The notes beneath the pieces were generated by a model. It searched no databases and was not told the DNA's origin. It saw only the letters and a list, made by a program, of their open reading frames with translations. Of a stretch of DNA of 64,000 nt, positions 8,129-15,107 are shown in pieces. Made by a program: the position numbers and the translations under genes. Within the stretch, counting starts at the first letter, position 1; each line of letters starts with the position of its first letter. Source of the stretch: Allobosea sp. (lineage in GTDB: Bacteria > Pseudomonadota > Alphaproteobacteria > Rhizobiales > Beijerinckiaceae); NCBI GenBank assembly GCA_024231975.1, contig JAAEQB010000013.1, positions 174,994-238,993 on the forward strand, given 5' to 3'.

Positions 8129-8283
8129 GATACCCGCCGGATCAGCGAAACCCTGCCGATATTGGCGAAGTTGCCAGTCGCCCAGACCAGCCGGACCCCG
8201 GTGATAGCGCTCGTCGAGCCATAGCCGCCCGCTACGCCGGCAAGGCAGGACACGCCATCCGAGCGCGTGAAATCGATGCCGCT
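8125..8283 (-). pseudogene. C-terminal fragment of a phage tail protein
   Basis: Read toward the stop codon at 8125, the frame gives SGIDFTRSDGVSCLAGVAGG, then YGSTSAITGVRLVWATGNFA, resembling the end of phage tail proteins encoded directly before the tail-assembly gene. Only about 52 residues remain; upstream the sequence switches to an integrase remnant on the opposite strand near 8290. The call rests on sequence style and gene order. Confidence 0.45.
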
Positions 8284-8291
8284 TCGAATTC

Positions 8292-8838
8292 GGCGATGCT
8301 GGCTCGTGTCTGCGTAACAGAATGGCCAAGGTGCTGAGCTGGTGGGAGAAGAAGCGGTGTTCGGACGTCAAACCAAGCACCTGCGAGGCCTACGCGAAAT
8401 TCCGCGGCGCCGAAGGTGCGGCACGGCGCGAACTTGAGGATCTGCGGGCAGCGCTGCGGCTCGCATGGAAAGAGCGCATCGTTACCCATCCGATTCCGGT
8501 CGTCCTCCCGCCGCCGGGGTACCGCGCGAGCGCTGGCTAACCCGCGACGAGGTCGCCGGCTTGCTATGGGCAGCATGGCGGATGCGAGAGAAACAGAAGC
8601 GCGTCCGGAGAGCCGGCGACAATGGCGGCCCGCCCCTCGAAACCGCCCGCTTCACTGCGAAGCACGTCGCTCGCTTCATCCTTGTCGCGCCCTATACCGG
8701 CACGCGAGCCGGCGCCGTTTGGCCGAGCCGCGATCCGTCACACCGTCGGCCACGGCTATGTCGACGTCGACCAGGGCCTCTTCCATCGCCGACCGCCGGG
8801 CACGAGGGAGACGAAGAAGCGCACGCCGCCGGTCGGGC
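8292..8838 (+). pseudogene. Tyrosine integrase remnant, frameshifted and truncated
   Basis: Three overlapping frames form one integrase: MAKVLSWWEKKRCSDVKPST to about 8510, then RERWLTRDEVAGLLWAAWRM and ARFILVAPYTGTRAGAV to about 8720, then HTVGHGYVDVDQGLFHRRPP and GTRETKKRTPPVGL to 8838. The first catalytic arginine (TGTRAG) remains, but the C-terminal half with the H-x-x-R box and the tyrosine is gone. At least two frameshifts are needed. The remnant ends where the chemoreceptor stop codon begins, so a deletion probably joined the phage end to the chromosome there. This fits former integration at the nearby tRNA-Pro. Confidence 0.7.
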
Positions 8839-10296
8839 TCACGCCGCCCGGATCCGGCCGAGGAAGTCGGCGACTTCGCTGTCGAGATGAGTCGACTGGC
8901 GCGACAGGACATCGGCCGAATCCGCCACGTGATTCGCCGCCTCGCCGGTCTCCTCGGCGACCCGGCTGACGATGTCGATATGTCCGCCCGCCGTCACCGT
9001 CTCGTCGGCGGCGCGCCTGACATTCTCCGCGATTCCCGCCGTCGCCACGTTCTGCTTCTCGACCACCGCCGCGACCGCCACGGAAATCTGATTGAGCGTG
9101 TCGATCGTCGCCGTCATCGCATCGATCGCGCTGATCGCATCGGCGCCGGACAGGCCGATCGCGTCGATCTGGCTCTGGATCTGCTCGGTCGCCCGCCAGG
9201 TCTCGTCGGCGAGCCCCTTGATCTCATGCGCGACCACGGCGAAGCCGCCGCCCATATTGCCGATTCGGGCGGCCTCGATCGAGGCGTTGAGTGCCAGCAG
9301 GTTGGTGTGGCGGGCGATGGTCGAGATGACATGGGTGACGTTGCCGATCTCGTGCACCTTGCGCGAGAGATCGCCGACCCGGTCGAGCACGGTCAGCGCC
9401 TGCTGCGTGGTGTCGCCGACGAGCCTGGTCGCCTCGTTCACCTGGCGATCGACCTCGGTGAAGGAACTGGCGAGCTCCGAGGTCGCCTCGGTGATGGCTA
9501 CGACGTTCGAGGAGGAGGAGCGCGAGGCCTGCGACGCGGCGACGGAGCGCTGCGACACCTCCTCCGCGCCGGCCCGCATCTGCTCGGACGCGGCCCGGAG
9601 CGAGGCGATCGAGGCGATCACCGCCCGCGCGATCCCGGCGATCTTGCGCTCGAACTCGTTGGCGAGGTCGTGCAGGATGCGCCGCCGCTCATGCGCCGCC
9701 CGTTCCGTCGTCTCGGCGACATCCCGGCGCGCCTCGTCGGCGATCGAGCGCGCAGCCAGCGCCTCGCTCCGCTCCCGCTCGGAAGATTCCACCGCCTGCC
9801 GCAGCGCCCAGACGATCCAGCTCAGCACCCCAGCCTGGACGGCCACGATGGCGCCGTGCAGGAAAGCCCGCTTGAGGTCGCTGCCGCCGGGAAACACGCC
9901 TATCGAGTTGAAGGTGCTCAGCGCAAGGTGGTGAGCAGTGATGGCAAGTGTCGCCGGCAGGAAGATGCGCCAGTCCAGCCAGCCGGCCAGTACCGCCAGC
10001 ATGGCAAAGAAATACATGTGCAGGTCGGCCTGGTAGGGATGCCCGGCGAAGGCATAGACCAGCAGCATGACCTGGCCGACGAGCGCGACACTGGTGACCT
10101 GGCGCGTGACCCAGCCGATCCGGTCGATGCGCCAGGCGAGTGTGCTCAGGATCGCCAGTGCCGCGCCCATCGTGGTGAGGTTCGACTGGGCCGGCCCACC
10201 GGACGGCGTTCCGACCAGGAGCAGCCCCACATTGGCCCACAGGATCGCGATCAGGACCCTGGCGAATCGTGTACGGAGCCGCTCGACTTCACCCAT
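8839..10296 (-). CDS. Methyl-accepting chemotaxis protein with a multi-helix membrane sensor
   Basis: The 485-residue protein has about five or six membrane helices in residues 10-185 rather than a periplasmic sensor domain, then a coiled linker (ESSERERSEALAARSIADEA) and a signalling domain whose hairpin tip reads ISTIARHTNLLALNASIEAA. No HAMP domain is evident. The ATG at 10296 has a CAGGAG ribosome-binding site; a longer frame upstream is less likely because it runs into the preceding gene. That upstream gene overlaps by 8 bases, so the two are co-expressed. The likely role is sensing through the membrane and passing the signal to CheA. Confidence 0.88.
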   Translation of the reverse strand: MGEVERLRTRFARVLIAILWANVGLLLVGTPSGGPAQSNLTTMGAALAILSTLAWRIDRIGWVTRQVTSVALVGQVMLLVYAFAGHPYQADLHMYFFAMLAVLAGWLDWRIFLPATLAITAHHLALSTFNSIGVFPGGSDLKRAFLHGAIVAVQAGVLSWIVWALRQAVESSERERSEALAARSIADEARRDVAETTERAAHERRRILHDLANEFERKIAGIARAVIASIASLRAASEQMRAGAEEVSQRSVAASQASRSSSSNVVAITEATSELASSFTEVDRQVNEATRLVGDTTQQALTVLDRVGDLSRKVHEIGNVTHVISTIARHTNLLALNASIEAARIGNMGGGFAVVAHEIKGLADETWRATEQIQSQIDAIGLSGADAISAIDAMTATIDTLNQISVAVAAVVEKQNVATAGIAENVRRAADETVTAGGHIDIVSRVAEETGEAANHVADSADVLSRQSTHLDSEVADFLGRIRAA

Positions 10297-10606
10297 TTGC
10301 GAGGCTCCTGACCTGGCGGATGCAGGATTGTGCCAGCGATCCGTCGATGACGAGCCAGGCACCGGCCCGATAGAGCGCGCTCGCATAGTCGCGGCCATCG
10401 CCGATGCTGATCGCGACGGTCGCCGCGGCGTCGAGCTGGAGAAGACTGCCGCCAGCCTCCGCGACGGCGCGCGCCATCTCCGGTTGGGAGGTGCCGGTCG
10501 GGAAGAAAGCGGCGATCGGCTGCCCCGGAACCGGCCAAGCCGCGACCAGGAAAGCGGCCAGAGCCATGGCCAGGCTGAACATCAGGCCGAAGCCGATCTC
10601 ACGCAT
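10289..10606 (-). CDS. Small membrane-anchored protein upstream of the chemoreceptor
   Basis: The 105-residue protein has one N-terminal hydrophobic segment (GFGLMFSLAMALAAFLVAAW) and then a soluble part with ISIGDGRDYASALYRAGAWL. I do not recognise the family. Its stop codon overlaps the start of the chemoreceptor gene by 8 bases, so the proteins are probably made together, and the extracytoplasmic part could assist the receptor's sensor. From 10607 to 10919 I see no gene; the gap contains a GTGAA/TTCAC inverted repeat at 10698-10713. Confidence 0.6.
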   Translation of the reverse strand: MREIGFGLMFSLAMALAAFLVAAWPVPGQPIAAFFPTGTSQPEMARAVAEAGGSLLQLDAAATVAISIGDGRDYASALYRAGAWLVIDGSLAQSCIRQVRSLANG

Positions 10607-10919
10607 CGCGTGCCCCCCGACATTCGATCCGCAGTTGATAAAGCGTCAAAAGAGTGCGGCTGCTGAGCTTTACAACCGGTAAACGGCGGCGATTACTGTG
10701 AACAGGTATTCACTTTCTCACCATATCTGAATGTATACAAACAACTGCCCTGGCCGCAATGTCTTGCCTGCAAGCCTGGGTAGAAGCCGGGGAGGCCGCG
10801 CTCCGCCGTGTTGCCGCGCATTAGGCCTCCCGCGCAGCGCTGCCCTAGCGGGGAGCGCCGCAGTGGCGCGCAGCGGACCGCTTCGCTATGCTCGTGCCGC
10901 AATCTGGAGCCGCGCTCGC

Positions 10920-11063
10920 ATGAAATCCGCCTTCCGCCTTATCGCCATTCTCGGCCTCACGACGCTGCTCGCCGGCTGCGACCGCTGCGGCAACATGATG
11001 GAACTCGACATGTTCCTGCAGCCGGTGAAGAAGGCCTGCACCGACCAGAAGCCGGCAGGCTGA
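10920..11063 (+). CDS. Small lipoprotein
   Basis: The 47-residue product starts MKSAFRLIAILGLTTLLAGC, a textbook lipoprotein signal with lipobox LAGC, leaving a mature peptide of about 28 residues with three more cysteines (CDRCGN, KKACTD). Tiny alphaproteobacterial lipoproteins of this type are common and their role is unknown. A strong hairpin terminator 25 bases downstream supports a real transcription unit. Confidence 0.6.
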   Translation: MKSAFRLIAILGLTTLLAGCDRCGNMMELDMFLQPVKKACTDQKPAG

Positions 11064-11087
11064 CGTCTCAGGACGATCGAAGGCAAC

Positions 11088-11116
11088 AAAAAAGCCGGGG
11101 CCAGGCCCCGGCTTTC
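11088..11116. terminator. Bidirectional terminator between the lipoprotein and bioY
   Basis: AAAGCCGGGGCC pairs with GGCCCCGGCTTT around a single A. It has an A-run on the left and T residues on the right, so it can stop transcription from both converging genes. Confidence 0.85.
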
Positions 11117-11138
11117 TGATTCTGGGAGATAGTTCGGC

Positions 11139-11756
11139 TCAGCCGCGGCGCTTCAGCACCGACCAGCCGGCGCCGACCAGGCTCGCCGCCAGGGCCGCCT
11201 TGATCAGGTCGCCAAGCAGGAAAGGCTGCACGCCGGCGGCCCAGGCCTTGGCGAAGCCGATCCCGGTCGCGCCGCTCGCCATCTGCGCGCCGAGCGCCAG
11301 CCAGGCGAAGCCGAGCGTCATGAGCACGATCTCGGCCAGCACCACGCCGCCGGCGAGCCGCCAGAGCGAGGCGCCGCGCGAGCCGGCCCAGCCGGCGATC
11401 GCGGCCGCAGCGACGAAGCCGATCAGAAAGCCGCCCGTCGGTCCGAGCAGATAGAGCGGGCCGGCAGCGACCGGCGGGGTGTTGGTGAAGACCGGCAGGC
11501 CGAACAGGCCGTAGGCGATGTAGAGCGCGACGGTCGCAGCACCGAGGCGCGCGCCATAGGCGGCGCCGAGGCCGAGCACGGCCAGCGTCTGCAGCGTCAT
11601 CGGCACCGGCCAGAACGGCACCTTGACCTTGGCGGCGGCGACGATCAGCAGGCTGCCGACGACGGCGAGCGCGACATTGCGCAGGACCTGGCTGCGCGGG
11701 GCCGGCAGGGCCGCGTTGACCATGGAGGTAGCGGGCAGTGGCAGCGTCTCGGCCAT
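11139..11756 (-). CDS. bioY: Biotin transporter BioY
   Basis: The 205-residue membrane protein has the BioY hallmarks VPFWPVPMTLQTLAVLGLGA early and GPLYLLGPTGGFLIGFVAAA in the middle, with about six helices. BioY is the biotin-binding subunit of ECF-type transporters; in many alphaproteobacteria it occurs without a nearby BioMN energising pair, as here. The ATG at 11756, preceded by GAAGAAGGA, is preferred over an upstream ATG that would add a polar extension of 29 residues. No biotin biosynthesis gene is adjacent. Confidence 0.93.
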   Translation of the reverse strand: MAETLPLPATSMVNAALPAPRSQVLRNVALAVVGSLLIVAAAKVKVPFWPVPMTLQTLAVLGLGAAYGARLGAATVALYIAYGLFGLPVFTNTPPVAAGPLYLLGPTGGFLIGFVAAAAIAGWAGSRGASLWRLAGGVVLAEIVLMTLGFAWLALGAQMASGATGIGFAKAWAAGVQPFLLGDLIKAALAASLVGAGWSVLKRRG

Positions 11757-11863
11757 CGGATCTCGTCCTTCTTCTTCGGGCCGTCGACGCCCGGCTCGTT
11801 CGTCTATAGGAAATGGCCCGCCGGCCGACAAGCCGGTGATCATGCCCGCTTCCGGATGTGCAG

Positions 11864-12799
11864 ATGGCCAGCCCCACCCCCGAGACCGACGAGCCGCTCG
11901 ACTTCGACCGCGACCCCGGCGCTGCCTCCGGCGAGCTCGTGCAGCTCTCGCCGCTGGTGCGCCGCCTGATCGCCGGCAATGGCGGGCCGATGACCTTCAC
12001 CGGCACCTGCAGCTACATCGTCGGCCGCGGCAAGATCGCGATCATCGATCCCGGCCCGGACGATCCGGGCCATGTCGAGCGTCTGCTCGCGGCGGTCGCC
12101 GGCGAGACCGTCACCGACATCGTCGTCACTCACACCCATCGCGACCATTCCCCGGCGGCGCGGGCGCTGAAAGCGGCGACCGGCGCGCGCATCGTCGGCT
12201 GCAGGCTGCACCGACCGGCACGCGAGCTCGTCCTCGGGGAGATCAACCCGCTCGACGCCTCCGCCGACCGGGAGTACGCGCCCGATCTGATCATGGCCGA
12301 GGGCGACGCGGTCTCCGGCCCGGGCTGGACCCTGCAGGCGCTGGAAACGCCCGGCCACACCGCCAACCACCTCGCTTTCGCCCTGCCGGAAGAGAGCACG
12401 CTGTTCTCGGGCGACCATGTCATGGCCTGGTCGACCACGATCGTCGCCCCGCCCGACGGCTCGATGGTCGCCTATATGGCCTCGATCGAGAAATTGCGCG
12501 GCCGCGACGACCGGCTCTACTGGCCGGGCCATGGCGGTCCGGTGCGCGAACCGCAGCGCTTCCTGCGCGGGCTGGTCCAGCATCGGCGTCTGCGCGAGGC
12601 GGCGATCCTCAGCCGCCTGCAGGCCGGCGACGAGACGATCGCCGAGATGGTGCCGCCGATCTATCAGGAGCTGCCACCTCGCCTGCTCGGCGCCGCCTCG
12701 CTCTCGGTGCTGGCGCAGCTCGAGGATCTGGTCGAGCGCGGCGTCGTGCTCTGTGACGACGGCGCGCCATTGCTGGCGAGCCGCTACCGGCTGGCTTGA
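11864..12799 (+). CDS. Metallo-beta-lactamase-fold hydrolase
   Basis: This 311-residue protein has the metal-binding signature T-H-T-H-R-D-H at residues 89-95, a further histidine in ETPGHTANH and the aspartate-containing FSGDHVMAW, all needed for a two-metal site. The C-terminal third, with LLGAASLSVLAQLEDLVERG, resembles the winged-helix tail of the LACTB2/glyoxalase-II-like group. The likely activity is hydrolysis of a thioester, an RNA or another ester; the substrate is unknown. The ATG at 11864 is chosen; a GTG six bases earlier is also possible. It stands alone between bioY and a convergent gene. Confidence 0.85.
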   Translation: MASPTPETDEPLDFDRDPGAASGELVQLSPLVRRLIAGNGGPMTFTGTCSYIVGRGKIAIIDPGPDDPGHVERLLAAVAGETVTDIVVTHTHRDHSPAARALKAATGARIVGCRLHRPARELVLGEINPLDASADREYAPDLIMAEGDAVSGPGWTLQALETPGHTANHLAFALPEESTLFSGDHVMAWSTTIVAPPDGSMVAYMASIEKLRGRDDRLYWPGHGGPVREPQRFLRGLVQHRRLREAAILSRLQAGDETIAEMVPPIYQELPPRLLGAASLSVLAQLEDLVERGVVLCDDGAPLLASRYRLA

Positions 12800-12803
12800 G
12801 CGC

Positions 12804-13580
12804 TTACCGAAGTTCCACCAGCAGCTTCACCTCCTCCTCGAAGGCGGCGATGCGCTTGGCATTGGCGCCAAAATCGAAGCCGCCCAGTCGCGAGGCCGAG
12901 CGGATGTCGATACGGCTGCCGTCGGCGCGCGGCCGGATGCGGATGGTGATGTCGTCGACGAGGCGCAGCACGCGCGAGCGCGCGATCGCATCGAGGCGCC
13001 CGGCCCCACTGCGCCCGCCCGGCGCGGCGCCTTCCAGCACCTGCCAGCCGAGCGTGACGCAGGCCTTGCGGGCGATGTCGTAGGCGATCTCGGCCGGCAG
13101 TTCGAGCACGATCGGCACCGCCTTCGGATAGCCCTGGCGCTGCGCCTTGCGCCGCTCGGCCGGGACATCGGGCGGCACCCACCCCTCGCGTGCCGTCAGG
13201 GCCACGCGCGAGCGGCTGAAGGCCGGCGGCTCGTCGATATCAGTCGAGACGTCGGCCATAAATGGCAGGGTCGCGAGCTGGAAACCGCCATAGGCGACCG
13301 GTGCCAGCAGCAGCAGGCAGAGCAGGAAGGCCTGCACGGCGATGCCGATGCCGCGATGCCCGTCCTGCCAGATCCGGACGAAGGCGGCGAGCGCCAGCAG
13401 GAAGGCGAGCAGAACGAAGATGTAGGCGCCGGCGATCGGCGCCAGTCGCTCGAGCGAGGGCTGGCCGAAACGGAAGATCAGCACAGCGAGGACGACGACC
13501 GTCAGCCCGAACAGCGCCAGCCGCCGGCTCCAGATCGCCGCGCGTGAGATTGGCTCTTCGAAGACAAGCCGCCGGTGCAT
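12804..13580 (-). CDS. DUF1499 membrane protein
   Basis: The 258-residue protein has three hydrophobic helices in its first 105 residues, then a soluble DUF1499-type domain containing AYDIARKACVTLGWQVLEGA and SRLGGFDFGANAKRIAAFEE. DUF1499 proteins are widespread in alphaproteobacteria without a settled function. The gene converges on the metallo-hydrolase gene, with only four bases between the two stop codons. The ATG gives a short basic N-terminus before the first helix. Confidence 0.8.
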   Translation of the reverse strand: MHRRLVFEEPISRAAIWSRRLALFGLTVVVLAVLIFRFGQPSLERLAPIAGAYIFVLLAFLLALAAFVRIWQDGHRGIGIAVQAFLLCLLLLAPVAYGGFQLATLPFMADVSTDIDEPPAFSRSRVALTAREGWVPPDVPAERRKAQRQGYPKAVPIVLELPAEIAYDIARKACVTLGWQVLEGAAPGGRSGAGRLDAIARSRVLRLVDDITIRIRPRADGSRIDIRSASRLGGFDFGANAKRIAAFEEEVKLLVELR

Positions 13581-13637
13581 CTCTCTTAGGTGCTTGAGCC
13601 TCGGCCAGAAAACAAGGGAGCGCTTGAAACGGCCCCT

Positions 13638-13743
13638 GTCGTCCCGGGCGACCGGAGGGAGACCCGGGACCCATTCCGGAACCTTATTCGGAAAGGCTCA
13701 GGCATGGATCCCGGATCTCCGCTTCGCTGCGTCCGGGATGACC
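13638..13743. repeat. Intergenic palindromic repeat, family A, copy 1
   Basis: The element begins GTCGTCCCGGGCG and ends GTCCGGGATGACC, with GACCCGGGACCCATTCCGGA and ATGGATCCCGGATC inside. A second copy at 17286-17387 shares all of these blocks. It fills the gap between two minus-strand genes. Confidence 0.8.
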
Positions 13744-13762
13744 TGATGCGGGGATGCTATCG

Positions 13763-15100
13763 TCAACGCACGACGATGGGCGCCGTCGCCTCGACCACAC
13801 CTGGTACAGCCCGCAGCTTCTCGATCAGGTCGAGCACCTCGTCCGGCGACAGCGTCGCCGCATCGTCGCTCGCACTCGGCGCCGCCTTGAGCCAGCGCTG
13901 GCGCAGCGCCGCCGGCCAGTCCGCCTCCGTGCCGAAACAGGCGAACAGGTTCTCGAAGGCGGCGTCGAGCACGATGTCGGTGAGCCCGAAATCATAGGGG
14001 TAGGACTGACCGCCGGCGCGCAGCACGCTCTTGCTCTCCTCGCCGCGGACCGGCAGCACGACCGAGGCGGTGCCGTCCGAATCCAGCACCCAGCAATAGA
14101 GTTTCGTGCCCGCCTTGCCCTCGATGCGCACATCGAGGCGCCGCCCCTTGGCAAAGGGCGAGGCCGCCGGCAGCAAGGCGAGCCGCGCCCGGTCGGAGCC
14201 GGCGGTGGCGGCGACATGTTCGAGGAAGGGCCTGACCGCCGGATCGCAGCCCAGCCCCTCGACCGGGATGCGATTGCGCCCGCTCAGTGCCAGCACGGCG
14301 TCGCCGCGGCGGAATTCGAGCGCCATCCAGCTTTGCCCGTTGCGGTCCTGCTCGAAGCGGCCGTGCGTCGTCACCTCGGCGCTGGAAGCCGCACATTGTC
14401 CGGGCGCGGCCTTGCGGATCTCCAGCGGCTGCGCGCGCAGGACGCGGTCGTCGGAGCGCGACTCGGCATCGAGCGCCAGCAACAGCCGCTCGCCGAGCGC
14501 GGCGCTGCAGGCACTGTAGCCGCTCGCAGCCGAGAACGGACAAATGTCGACCCGTTTCAGCTCAGGCGCGGCGCGCACGAGGTTCTCGACCGCCCGGCTC
14601 ATCACCTGGTCGATGTCGACCACGCCCGGCTTGGTCCGGATCGCGATCTCGACCGGCTCGCTCGTCGCCTTGCAGTCGCCACTCTTGGCGATCGCCTGCA
14701 GACGAAAGCTCGCTTTGTCCTCCTGCCGCGCCGGCTCGGTGAAGAAGATGCTGGCATCGCCGTCGAACGCCCGGCGGATCTGCGCCTCGGCCTCGCCCGG
14801 CTTCTGCAGGTTGAGGCTGTCGCGCAGGGTCTTGATGCGGACGACATCGGCGCTCGCCGCCAGCCTGACCCGGCCCTCGCTCTGCAGCCGGCTTTCGATG
14901 GCGAGCCTGACCTCATCGGCCTGCGTGCGTGAGAGAACCTGCTGCCCCGCGTCGAAGCCGACCACGGCGAGCGAGAGATCGCGCTTGCCCGAGCAGGCTG
15001 CGATAGTGTCGAGCCAGGCCGACAACGCATCGGCGCGCGCGGCGCCAGCGCTTACGATCAGGAGGCCAGCGGCGAGAAGACAGCGCGACAAGCCGCTCAC
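13763..15100 (-). CDS. Secreted partner of the caspase-like protein, DUF4384-like C-terminus
   Basis: From a GTG at 15100 the 445-residue product has a signal peptide (LSRCLLAAGLLIVSAGAARA), so it is probably periplasmic. The first half (RDLSLAVVGFDAGQQVLSRT, EVRLAIESRLQSEGRVRLAA) resembles the nucleotide-free CsgG/FlgO-like fold that often precedes such domains. The C-terminal part, GTKLYCWVLDSDGTASVVLP and AGGQSYPYDFGLTDIV, resembles DUF4384, which is frequently linked to caspase-like proteins. It starts 7 bases after the stop of the caspase gene and is co-transcribed with it. An ATG at 15136 would overlap that gene and spoil the signal peptide. The domain calls are by eye. Confidence 0.65.
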   Translation of the reverse strand: MSGLSRCLLAAGLLIVSAGAARADALSAWLDTIAACSGKRDLSLAVVGFDAGQQVLSRTQADEVRLAIESRLQSEGRVRLAASADVVRIKTLRDSLNLQKPGEAEAQIRRAFDGDASIFFTEPARQEDKASFRLQAIAKSGDCKATSEPVEIAIRTKPGVVDIDQVMSRAVENLVRAAPELKRVDICPFSAASGYSACSAALGERLLLALDAESRSDDRVLRAQPLEIRKAAPGQCAASSAEVTTHGRFEQDRNGQSWMALEFRRGDAVLALSGRNRIPVEGLGCDPAVRPFLEHVAATAGSDRARLALLPAASPFAKGRRLDVRIEGKAGTKLYCWVLDSDGTASVVLPVRGEESKSVLRAGGQSYPYDFGLTDIVLDAAFENLFACFGTEADWPAALRQRWLKAAPSASDDAATLSPDEVLDLIEKLRAVPGVVEATAPIVVR

Positions 15101-15107
15101 GTTCGAC

